Below, one piece after another: positions 1 to 6,013 of a stretch of DNA of 12,209 nucleotides. The notes beneath the pieces were generated by a model. That model was not told the DNA's origin. It searched no databases and saw only the letters and a list, made by a program, of their open reading frames with translations. This DNA comes from an uncultured Collinsella sp. (GTDB lineage: Bacteria > Actinomycetota > Coriobacteriia > Coriobacteriales > Coriobacteriaceae), in NCBI GenBank assembly GCA_934654765.1, contig CAKUGX010000049.1, positions 1-12,209 of the forward strand, given 5' to 3'. Position 1 is the first letter of the stretch. Each line of letters begins with the position of its first letter. The translations under genes were made by a program, and so were the position numbers.

Positions 1-554
1 GTCTTGTGGCACTCAGCGCGGACCTGCTGCTCGGACTCACGAATGATCGTGGCGGCCTCGTGGGTAACCTCGCCGCGAACCTTATCGAGCAGCTCCTTGT
101 GAGCATCCTCGCGGGTGAGGTCGGCAATGCGCTCGAGCTCGGAGGTCTGCTTGGCGCAGAGCTCCTCAAGCTCGCGAGAGCGCTTCTCGACCTGGCCAGC
201 CTGGCTGGACAGCTGGTGCTCACGCTGGTCGAGGGCGTCGTTGCGGCGATCGAGGGACTCCTCGCGCTGCATCACACGGTTCTCGAGCGTACGAATCTCA
301 TTCTTACGCTGCTTGTCCTCAGCCTCGGCGGCCTGCTTGTTCTTGATGATCTCTTCCTTGGCCTCGAGCAGAGCCTCTTTTTTGAGGGTCTCGGCCTGAC
401 GCTTGGCATCACCGATCAGGGACTCAGCCTGTGCGTGTGCCGACTGGATTTTTTCGTCGGCCTCGTGAAGACTACCCTGCTTGGCGGTGCGCATGTAGGC
501 AATGGCGGCGATGGCACCCAAAACGATGCCAACGAGCGCTGCGATGATAGGCAT
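1..554 (-). CDS. rny: Ribonuclease Y, N-terminal part (cut by window edge)
   Basis: This is the first 184 codons of a membrane-anchored endoribonuclease that starts bulk mRNA decay in many Gram-positive bacteria. The start is the ATG at 552-554, with an AAAGGAG Shine-Dalgarno a few bases upstream. Residues about 2-20 form a hydrophobic anchor (MPIIAALVGIVLGAIAAIAY). The rest is a long, highly charged coiled coil rich in Glu, Lys, Arg and Gln, with RNase Y-like segments such as EAKEEIIKNKQ, KQRKNEIRTLENRVMQREE and LDRRNDALDQRE. The KH RNA-binding domain and catalytic HD domain, known in this family, would lie beyond position 1 and are not seen. The gene has its own candidate promoter and a structured leader (see 590-615 and 721-749) and follows recA-recX. 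A different coiled-coil membrane protein is possible but unlikely given the charged pattern and position. Confidence 0.9.
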   Translation of the reverse strand, partial: MPIIAALVGIVLGAIAAIAYMRTAKQGSLHEADEKIQSAHAQAESLIGDAKRQAETLKKEALLEAKEEIIKNKQAAEAEDKQRKNEIRTLENRVMQREESLDRRNDALDQREHQLSSQAGQVEKRSRELEELCAKQTSELERIADLTREDAHKELLDKVRGEVTHEAATIIRESEQQVRAECHK

Positions 555-589
555 GCTCACTCCTTTTTATGGATTCGTTACACAACAAA

Positions 590-615
590 GCGAACCGTCC
601 TTACGAACGGCTCGC
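590..615 (-). promoter_or_regulatory. Hairpin with GUAA tetraloop in rny leader
   Basis: Read as minus-strand RNA, this is GCGAGCCGUUC-GUAA-GGACGGUUCGC: an 11-bp stem closed by two G-U wobbles and nine Watson-Crick pairs, with a GNRA-type GUAA loop. On the plus strand the same two wobbles become mismatches, so the structure favours the rny-sense transcript. It ends 35 nt before the rny start codon, leaving the ribosome site free. The following sequence (CUUUGUUGUG) is only modestly U-rich, so a leader element or attenuator is likelier than a full terminator. The role is inferred. Confidence 0.5.
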
Positions 616-720
616 GACATTTGAGTAATATGGGCGCAGCTTATGCGGGTCGGATACAGATAAACATATAAACAAACTCATCACAGATGAGCACATATCA
701 CAAAGCAAATGACAGTGTTA

Positions 721-749
721 ATCGTACGTTGAACCACAACAACTGTCAA
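721..749 (-). promoter_or_regulatory. Candidate sigma-70-type promoter for rny
   Basis: On the minus strand a perfect -35 (TTGACA, 744-749) is separated by exactly 17 bp from a -10 of TACGAT (721-726, four of six consensus bases). It lies about 170 nt upstream of the rny ATG, so the leader would be about 160 nt long and would include the 590-615 hairpin. It begins right after the recX terminator U-tract, which suits an independent transcription unit. The transcription start has not been measured. Confidence 0.6.
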
Positions 750-797
750 ATAAATGGCCCCAGCACGGCGGCTAAAACGCGGTGAACGGCAGGGCCA
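747..797 (-). terminator. Probable intrinsic terminator of recA-recX
   Basis: In minus-strand RNA, UGGCCCUG (797 to 790) pairs with UGGGGCCA (762 to 755), giving six Watson-Crick and two G-U pairs. The enclosed 27 nt can form a second short stem (CACxGCG with CGCxGUG-like pairing, one mismatch). The hairpin is followed at once by UUUAUUUG. It starts about 15 nt after the recX stop codon. The long apical part is not ideal, so termination efficiency is uncertain. Confidence 0.5.
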
Positions 798-811
798 CAA
801 AACGCATACGC

Positions 812-1504
812 CTAAAGCGCACATTCCTCGCATTCGGCATCGAGACGTGCCTTAACGGCATCGGCGGCGATGTGATACGAGAAGCCCTTGCCCATCAAAA
901 ACCGAACCAGTTTTTCGAATCCGCGCGTCTCTGGAACACGCCGCTTGGCGAGCAGGGCTGACGCACGCGCCAAATCGTCTTCGACGGCAAAATAATCCTC
1001 GGGATAACCGGGAATGTCGTCGAGCACGACATGACGGCGCTTGAGCTCGGTCTCGATCTTACGCTGTCCCCAGCCGCGCCGCTTGCGCTCCTCGATAAAG
1101 TACGAACAAAAGCGGTTCTCATCTAGAAAGCGATACTCAGTGGCACGCTCAACAGCGAATTCTATCGCTGCCGCCCGAAAACCATATCGAGCAAGCTTGT
1201 CACGAACCTCACCCGTCGCATGGTCGCGGCGCGATAACATCTCGGTCACCATAGTAAGCGCACATTTACGCTCGATGAGCTGCACCGCATCACGAAAGTT
1301 ATACCAATCGCAGGGAAGATCGGGGCGGTTTTTGACATACAGGCGCGCGACCCGCACGGGAATCCAAATGGACCGCTCAAAACCGCCCTCAAGTTCACAA
1401 TCGATATGTGCGCAAGGCTTTTTGGACGCATACCCGCTCGAGAACGAGGAGGCCGCCTTCTTATCGGGAAAGACGACCGTGGCCTCGGTCACCGTATACG
1501 ACAT
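812..1504 (-). CDS. recX: RecX, regulator of RecA
   Basis: RecX binds RecA filaments and modulates, usually inhibits, recombinase and co-protease activity. The 230-residue product carries the helical RecX tandem repeats from about residue 75: LSRRDHATGEVRDKLARYGF, then a second unit with YRFLDENRFCSYFIEERKRRG and GQRKIETELKRR, then a more divergent C-terminal unit ending near MGKGFSYHIAADAVKARL. The first 70 or so residues form a non-helical leader rich in beta-prone residues; extended N-termini also occur in Gram-positive RecX, whereas the E. coli protein is shorter. The start is ATG at 1502-1504, 11 nt after the recA stop codon. No good Shine-Dalgarno is seen, so translation is probably coupled to recA, which would keep RecX low relative to RecA. 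Identity rests on repeats plus position. Confidence 0.92.
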   Translation of the reverse strand: MSYTVTEATVVFPDKKAASSFSSGYASKKPCAHIDCELEGGFERSIWIPVRVARLYVKNRPDLPCDWYNFRDAVQLIERKCALTMVTEMLSRRDHATGEVRDKLARYGFRAAAIEFAVERATEYRFLDENRFCSYFIEERKRRGWGQRKIETELKRRHVVLDDIPGYPEDYFAVEDDLARASALLAKRRVPETRGFEKLVRFLMGKGFSYHIAADAVKARLDAECEECAL

Positions 1505-1515
1505 GAGCGTAACCG

Positions 1516-2664
1516 CTACTCGTCGTCATCATCGAGCATGGCGGAACCATCGATGGCGTAAAGCTCGTCAAACTCCTCAGGCGCAGGCTGGTCGGTCAGC
1601 TCGACCTCGGACGGAGCATCGTCATCAAACTCAAGCCCGCAGGCAAGGCGGACCTTATGCTCAATCTCGTCGGCGCAATCGGGGTGTTCGCGCAGGAACG
1701 CCTTGGCGGCCTCGCGACCGTTGCCGAGCTTGTCCTCGCCATAGGCAAACCAGGAGCCCATCTTCTTGCAGATGCCGCACTCGACAGCCATGTCCAGAAT
1801 CGAGCCCTCCTTAGAGATGCCCGTACCATACATGATGTCGAACTCAGCAGAACGGAACGGAGCTGCCACCTTGTTCTTAACGACCTTGGCGCGCACGCGG
1901 TTACCGATAACCTCGTCCTTAAGCTTAATGCTGTCGATGCGGCGAATGTCGATACGCACCGAAGAGAAGAACTTAAGGGCACGGCCGCCCGTCGTGGTCT
2001 CGGGGTTGCCGAACATGACGCCGATCTTCTCACGCAGCTGGTTAATGAAGATGCACGTCGTGTTGGACTTAGACAGCGAGCCGGCGAGCTTGCGGAGCGC
2101 CTGGCTCATCAGGCGAGCTTGCAAACCGACCGTGGTATCGCCGATCTCTCCCTCGATCTCGGCACGCGGGGTCAGCGCGGCGACGGAGTCGACGACGATG
2201 GCATCGATGGCGCCGGAACGCACGAGCATGTCAACAATCTCGAGCGCCTGCTCACCCGTATCAGGCTGGGAAATCAGTACCTCGTCGATATCCACGCCGA
2301 TGCGCGCGGCATACGTGGGATCGAGCGCATGCTCGGCATCGATAAATGCCACTACGCCACCCATAGCCTGGGCCTCGGCCAGGATCTCGAGCGAAAGCGT
2401 CGTCTTACCGGAGGACTCAGGACCGTAAATCTCGACGATGCGGCCGCGCGGCACACCGCCGATACCCAGAGCGGCATCGAGTGCCAGAGCGCCCGTAGGG
2501 ATGGCCTCGACCTCAAGCTCGGGGCCGCCGTCACCATACCTCATGATGGAGCCTTGACCGAACTTCTTCTCGATCTCGGCCTTGGTGGTGGCGATCATCT
2601 CTTCGCGCTCTTTACCCGTCGTGCGAGCATGAACGGTACGTACGGGACCTGAATTCTTGGCCAT
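1516..2664 (-). CDS. recA: Recombinase RecA
   Basis: RecA forms ATP-dependent filaments on single-stranded DNA, drives strand exchange and activates LexA self-cleavage. The 382-residue product shows Walker [10 protein letters not shown] at 81-89, the [10 protein letters not shown] segment at 107-116, Walker B AIVVDS at 155-160, and the L2 DNA-binding region with the invariant [20 protein letters not shown] at 208-227. There is no intein. Residues 345-382 are a strongly acidic tail (17 Asp/Glu of 38) ending DDDDE; in E. coli such a tail restrains RecA activity. ATG at 2664 is chosen because AGGAGGG (2671-2677) lies 6 nt upstream. An in-frame TTG at 2685 would start at or upstream of the predicted transcription start, so it is rejected. 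recA has its own LexA-controlled promoter and is followed 11 nt later by recX. Confidence 0.98.
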   Translation of the reverse strand: MAKNSGPVRTVHARTTGKEREEMIATTKAEIEKKFGQGSIMRYGDGGPELEVEAIPTGALALDAALGIGGVPRGRIVEIYGPESSGKTTLSLEILAEAQAMGGVVAFIDAEHALDPTYAARIGVDIDEVLISQPDTGEQALEIVDMLVRSGAIDAIVVDSVAALTPRAEIEGEIGDTTVGLQARLMSQALRKLAGSLSKSNTTCIFINQLREKIGVMFGNPETTTGGRALKFFSSVRIDIRRIDSIKLKDEVIGNRVRAKVVKNKVAAPFRSAEFDIMYGTGISKEGSILDMAVECGICKKMGSWFAYGEDKLGNGREAAKAFLREHPDCADEIEHKVRLACGLEFDDDAPSEVELTDQPAPEEFDELYAIDGSAMLDDDDE

Positions 2665-2694
2665 GAATAGCCCTCCTCTTAACAACCTGCATCG

Positions 2695-2723
2695 ATAATA
2701 AACGAACGGCTGTTCGTGGTCAA
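2695..2723 (-). promoter_or_regulatory. recA promoter with LexA box in the spacer
   Basis: On the minus strand TTGACC (-35, 2718-2723, five of six consensus) and TATTAT (-10, 2695-2700, five of six) are 17 bp apart. The predicted transcription start is near 2687-2689, giving a leader of about 24 nt that contains the recA Shine-Dalgarno. The spacer is almost entirely occupied by the palindromic LexA box at 2703-2716, so repressor and RNA polymerase would compete directly. Confidence 0.8.
2703..2716. promoter_or_regulatory. LexA (SOS) operator
   Basis: CGAACAGCCGTTCG on the minus strand is a perfect inverted repeat CGAAC-N4-GTTCG. It matches the Gram-positive/actinobacterial SOS box CGAACRNRYGTTCG at all positions except one central base. 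Its location between -35 and -10 of recA is the classical arrangement for a DNA-damage-inducible gene. lexA itself is not in the window. Confidence 0.85.
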
Positions 2724-2755
2724 CCGTTCAGGCCAATCATATGCAGGCAGTCTTT

Positions 2756-2815
2756 CCAAAACCCAACCAAACGCCGACCAAACACTAACCAAATGCTTGA
2801 CCAAAAAGGGCCAAA
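2756..2815. repeat. Six helically spaced CCAAA pentamers upstream of recA
   Basis: CCAAA (TTTGG on the recA-sense strand) starts at 2756, 2767, 2778, 2789, 2801 and 2811. The spacing is 11, 11, 11, 12 and 10 bp, about one DNA turn. Four of the six are preceded by A. A related CAAGAA follows at 2822, again 11 bp on. The array lies 33-92 bp upstream of the recA -35. The 11-bp period is not a codon multiple, which argues against a coding origin. Function is unknown; DNA curvature or a cooperatively bound protein is conceivable. Confidence 0.7.
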
Positions 2816-2890
2816 TAAGAACAAGAAAGGCAAGAATACACCTATGAACAGCGCAAACGCTAAATTCGTCAGGGGTCCCTATCTCCACAA

Positions 2891-2914
2891 TTAAGGGGCC
2901 CTAAGGCCCCTTAA
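2891..2914. terminator. Palindromic hairpin after cinA
   Basis: TTAAGGGGCC-N4-GGCCCCTTAA forms a 10-bp perfect stem with a 4-nt loop, beginning 7 nt after the cinA stop codon. Position and stem strength suggest the terminator of the long rnj-to-cinA operon. However, the minus-strand bases after the stem (UUGUGG) are a poor U-tract, and the only Us at the stem end are paired. It might end transcripts weakly, in both directions, or protect 3' ends. Confidence 0.55.
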
Positions 2915-2921
2915 AACACGT

Positions 2922-3452
2922 CTATTCCATAGAGTTGAGCACAAGGGCAATGCGTCCCAATGCCTCCGCGACCGCATGGGCACGAACACACGAACGGTCG
3001 CCCTCATAGTGGCAGCGCACAGAGTCCACGACCGGCACTTCTCCATCAGCCGCGCGATACGCCCAGCCAATATAGAAAGTGCCAGCCGGATCGTCCTCAG
3101 TGCCGCCGCCGGGGCCGGCATAACCCGTTGCGCTCACTGCAATATCGCTCTGGTACAGCTCCAGCGAACCAGCCGCCATCTCGCGCGCGGTCTGATGCGA
3201 CACCGCGGTATAGCGGTCGAGCGTCTCCTGCTCAACACCCAAAACGCGATGCTTGATCTCATCGCAGTAGGTCACAGCACCGCCACGCAGCACCGCCGAG
3301 GCGCCCGGGATATCGGCAATCGTCGAGGCGATCATACCCGCCGTCAGCGACTCAGCCGTCGAAACCGTCACGCCCCGAGCGCTCGCGCGCTCGATAATAT
3401 CGCGCGCCAGCTCTTCGTTATGTGCGGAAATCTGCTCAAAAGAGTCCGTCAT
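2922..3452 (-). CDS. pncC: CinA C-terminal domain protein (nicotinamide-nucleotide amidase type)
   Basis: The 176-residue protein is the CinA C-terminal domain alone. In E. coli PncC this domain deamidates nicotinamide mononucleotide to nicotinic acid mononucleotide, recycling a by-product of NAD-dependent DNA ligase. Family motifs are STAESLTAG at 31-39 (usually AESCTGG; here Leu and Ala replace Cys and the first Gly), GGAVTYCDEIKHRVLGV at about 57-73, AVSHQTAREMA at about 83-93, and GYAGPGGGTEDDPAGTFYIG at 110-129. The N-terminal molybdopterin-binding-like domain of full-length CinA is absent; only 12 nt separate this gene from pgsA, so it has not been left as a separate upstream fragment. 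ATG at 3452 is chosen; a GTG two codons upstream (3458) is an alternative. The pgsA-cinA-recA order is widespread in Gram-positive bacteria. No competence function can be inferred. Confidence 0.9.
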   Translation of the reverse strand: MTDSFEQISAHNEELARDIIERASARGVTVSTAESLTAGMIASTIADIPGASAVLRGGAVTYCDEIKHRVLGVEQETLDRYTAVSHQTAREMAAGSLELYQSDIAVSATGYAGPGGGTEDDPAGTFYIGWAYRAADGEVPVVDSVRCHYEGDRSCVRAHAVAEALGRIALVLNSME

Positions 3453-3464
3453 ACCCACCAGGAC

Positions 3465-4103
3465 CTAGACCGAAAAGACGATCTTGCGGCAGTTCCAGAA
3501 GTACTGGGCGCCCGAGATAACGGTCAAGACAACGGCAACGGCGTACAGGAAGCGCGACACCGAGTAGATGCCGAGCGTCAGCGCCACCGGGCCAAGGTGC
3601 AAGCCGGCCATCGCAAAGACGCACAGGTAACCGCAGATGGAGACCATCGTGGTCGCCGTCTTGTACTTGCCGAGCTTATCGGCCGCAACGACCACGCCGG
3701 CGGCACTCGCAACCATGCGAAGGGCGCTTACCAGCAGCTCTCGGAACAGAATGATGAACACGGACCAAACCGACACGGCGCCAAAGTCCAAGAACAGCAG
3801 CAAGGCCGAGAACACGAGTAGCTTGTCGGCGATGGGGTCCAAGAACTTACCGAAGTCGGTGATCTCGTTGCGCGAGCGCGCCAGATAACCGTCAACTTTA
3901 TCGGTGCACGACAGGATGACGTACAGAATGAAGGCGGCGGCGGCGAGCGGGCCGTCGAAGGTGCTCCAATCCGTACCGGCAACGCTCGTGTGAGACAGCG
4001 CCGACGCGATCATGAACACCGGGATAAAGACGATGCGCACGCACGTCACGATGTTGGCGGGCGTCCAGACACTCGTCAGTTCCTTATTGCTCTCGTTAGC
4101 CAC
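3465..4103 (-). CDS. pgsA: CDP-diacylglycerol--glycerol-3-phosphate 3-phosphatidyltransferase
   Basis: An integral membrane enzyme that makes phosphatidylglycerol phosphate, the committed step to phosphatidylglycerol and cardiolipin. The CDP-alcohol phosphatidyltransferase motif D-x2-DG-x2-AR-x8-G-x3-D-x3-D is complete: D68, D71, G72, A75, R76, G85, D89 and D93 in a 212-residue protein. Hydrophobic segments lie at about 17-36, 52-66, 95-125, 132-145 and 150-200, as expected for the family's six-helix fold. The start is GTG at 4101-4103, with TAGGAG 8 nt upstream; that Shine-Dalgarno includes the rimO stop codon, so the two genes are probably translationally coupled. A different CDP-alcohol transferase (for example PIP or cardiolipin synthase) cannot be excluded from the motif alone, but the rimO-pgsA-cinA context fits PgsA. 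Confidence 0.93.
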   Translation of the reverse strand: MANESNKELTSVWTPANIVTCVRIVFIPVFMIASALSHTSVAGTDWSTFDGPLAAAAFILYVILSCTDKVDGYLARSRNEITDFGKFLDPIADKLLVFSALLLFLDFGAVSVWSVFIILFRELLVSALRMVASAAGVVVAADKLGKYKTATTMVSICGYLCVFAMAGLHLGPVALTLGIYSVSRFLYAVAVVLTVISGAQYFWNCRKIVFSV

Positions 4104-4112
4104 AACGCGCTC

Positions 4113-5462
4113 CTACTCCACAACATGACCGATAAGCTCATAGCAGAAGCTATCGGTAAACTCGACGGTCAGAATATCGCCCACGGATGCCTCGCTGGCG
4201 TCCAGATGCACCGCGCCATCGGAATCGGGCGCCTGGAACCAGGCATGGCCGATCAGCTCGGCGCCGTCCTCGGTCTCTTCGATACCATCGACGATCACCT
4301 GGGCGCGTTCGCCCACATGTGCGGCAGTTGCAGCAAAACCGAGCGACTCGGCCAGGTCCATGGCCTCCTGGGCGCGCTCGAGCTTGACCTCTTCGTCGAC
4401 CTGACCTTCCATCTTGGCGGCCAGGCTGCCCTCCTCCTGCGAGTAGGCAAAGACGCTCGTGTAGTCAAAGCCGACGGTGTCCATAAAGTCGATAAGGTCG
4501 CGGAACTCGTCGTCGGTCTCGGTCGGGAAGCCGACCATGGCCGTGGAACGGATCACGATGCCGGGGATGCGCTCACGCAGATCGCGGAACAGGTCCTCGA
4601 GCTCCTGACGCGAACCGGAACGGCGCATGGCCTTGAGGATGCGTGCGTCGCAGTGCTGCACGGGGATATCGATATAGGGCAGCACCTCGGGCGTATCGCG
4701 AATCGTCTCGATAAGCTCGTCGGTCATGCCCTCGGGCTGCAGATAGAGCACACGGACCCAGACGTTCTGCGGACGCACGGCCTCGGCGACGGCGCGCAGC
4801 AGCTGCGCCAGATTGCGCGGCGAGCCCTCGGCGACGTCACCATCCGCAAAGTCGGTGCCCCAGATGCCCGTGTCCTGGCCGATCAGCACGATCTCTCGCA
4901 CACCGCCGGCAACCAGGTCGCGCACCTCGGAGATAATGCTCTCGGCACTACGCGAGTGATAGCGGCCGCGGATGTAGGGAATCATGCAGAAGCTGCAAAA
5001 GCGGTTGCAGCCATCGGAAATCTTGACGTAGGCAACGGCACCCTCGACGGTACGCTTGACCTGAGGGATATAGGCAGCGATCTCACGCTCGACACCCAGC
5101 ACGCCATCGATGACCGCCACGATGCCGTCCTCCTCGTCGGCCTTCACAAAGGCAGCAACCTCGGGCAGCTCGTCAGGCAGGTCGTCGCCATAGCGCGACG
5201 GCACACAGCCGCACATGACGATGGGGCAAGAACGAACGCCGTCCTGAACCTCGTTGGCGAGCTCGAGGGTGGTCTCGATGCTCTCGGACGTTGCGGAAGC
5301 GAGGAACGAGCATGTATTGACGATGGCGATATCGGCATCCTGCGGGTCGAATGCCTCCTCGTAGCCTGCGGCGGTCAAAAGAGAACGCATACGGTCGGTG
5401 TCAACCTCGTTCTTTGCGCACCCGAGGGTAATGTAGAGCACGGAGCCCAACGGTGTATCCAT
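4113..5462 (-). CDS. rimO: Ribosomal protein S12 methylthiotransferase RimO
   Basis: A radical-SAM methylthiotransferase that adds a methylthio group to a conserved aspartate of ribosomal protein S12. The 449-residue protein has the N-terminal UPF0004 domain with three cysteines for the auxiliary iron-sulfur cluster (C15 in LGCAKNEVD, C51 in NTCSF, C86 in CGCVPSRYGD). The radical-SAM cluster motif CNRFCSFC is at 152-159, with MIPYIRGRYHSRS just after it, and a C-terminal TRAM domain lies at about 380-449. LGCAKNEVD and the DGCNRFCSFC-IRGR context favour RimO over the tRNA enzyme MiaB. The start is ATG at 5460-5462; a GAAAGGA motif lies about 12 nt upstream, slightly far. There is a 27-nt gap to yajQ and 9 nt to pgsA, consistent with one operon. 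Confidence 0.94.
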   Translation of the reverse strand: MDTPLGSVLYITLGCAKNEVDTDRMRSLLTAAGYEEAFDPQDADIAIVNTCSFLASATSESIETTLELANEVQDGVRSCPIVMCGCVPSRYGDDLPDELPEVAAFVKADEEDGIVAVIDGVLGVEREIAAYIPQVKRTVEGAVAYVKISDGCNRFCSFCMIPYIRGRYHSRSAESIISEVRDLVAGGVREIVLIGQDTGIWGTDFADGDVAEGSPRNLAQLLRAVAEAVRPQNVWVRVLYLQPEGMTDELIETIRDTPEVLPYIDIPVQHCDARILKAMRRSGSRQELEDLFRDLRERIPGIVIRSTAMVGFPTETDDEFRDLIDFMDTVGFDYTSVFAYSQEEGSLAAKMEGQVDEEVKLERAQEAMDLAESLGFAATAAHVGERAQVIVDGIEETEDGAELIGHAWFQAPDSDGAVHLDASEASVGDILTVEFTDSFCYELIGHVVE

Positions 5463-5489
5463 GTTGGAGAGCGGTCCTTTCGAATGATA

Positions 5490-5987
5490 TTAGCGGTAGT
5501 TGGTGAACTGCAGCGGCTGGCCGTAGTCCTGGTCGCGCAGGAACTGGATAACGGTCTGCAACGCGTCCTTCGAAGCAGAGGAAACACGCAGCTTGTCGGC
5601 CTCGATGGTCACCTTGACCTTGAGCTTTTGGTCCTTGATGTCCTTATTGATCTTCTTGGCGGTCGCCTGGTCGATACCCTCGACGATATGGCCGAGCACG
5701 CGCACGGTGCCGCCCGATGCCGCCTGCGGAGCATCCCACGAGACAGCCTTGAGGTCGATGCCGCGCTTGATGAGCTTGGAGCTCAGGACATCGATGATCT
5801 GCTTGGAGACAAAGTCGGCCGGGGCGTTGATCGTAAAGAGTTTGTCGCCCTTCGAAAGCTCGATCGTGGCGCCGGAATCCTTCAGGTCATAGCGCTGGGA
5901 AATCTCGCGCGTGGTCTGCTGGAAGGCGTTGTCGACCTCTTGCATGTTGACCTCGGACACGACGTCGAAGCTGGAATCTTTAGCCAT
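5490..5987 (-). CDS. yajQ: YajQ family nucleotide-binding protein
   Basis: This is a 165-residue protein of the YajQ (UPF0234) family, of usual length, matching throughout: N-terminal MAKDSSFDVVSEVNMQEVDNA, then QQTTREISQRYDLKDSGATI, KLIKRGIDLKAVSW in the middle, and RVSSASKDALQTVIQFLRDQDYG and LQFTNYR at the end. The family has two ferredoxin-like half domains. Members bind nucleotides, and some in proteobacteria bind cyclic di-GMP; whether that holds here cannot be told. The start is ATG at 5985-5987 with GAAAGGAAAC just upstream. It sits 26 nt after the rodZ-like gene and 27 nt before rimO, in the middle of the presumed operon, so it is probably co-transcribed. No transmembrane or signal sequence is present, so it should be cytoplasmic. 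Confidence 0.93.
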   Translation of the reverse strand: MAKDSSFDVVSEVNMQEVDNAFQQTTREISQRYDLKDSGATIELSKGDKLFTINAPADFVSKQIIDVLSSKLIKRGIDLKAVSWDAPQAASGGTVRVLGHIVEGIDQATAKKINKDIKDQKLKVKVTIEADKLRVSSASKDALQTVIQFLRDQDYGQPLQFTNYR

Positions 5988-6013
5988 GATGTTTCCTTTC
6001 GCGTACGAGCGGC

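Noticed and set aside
590..615. The rny leader hairpin as the recX terminator
   Set aside because: It lies about 200 nt past the recX stop, downstream of a good rny promoter, and lacks a clear U-tract; the hairpin at 755-797 fits better.
2756..2815. CRISPR-like array
   Set aside because: The repeat is only 5-6 bp with 5-6 bp between copies, far below CRISPR repeat and spacer sizes, and no cas gene is present.
2679..2888. Minus-strand frame of 69 codons just upstream of recA, hydrophobic in the middle, possible leader peptide
   Set aside because: It needs a GTG start without a ribosome site, runs through the recA -35, LexA box and -10, and would have to be transcribed from a promoter not seen. 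The phased repeats explain its TTTGG-rich codons.
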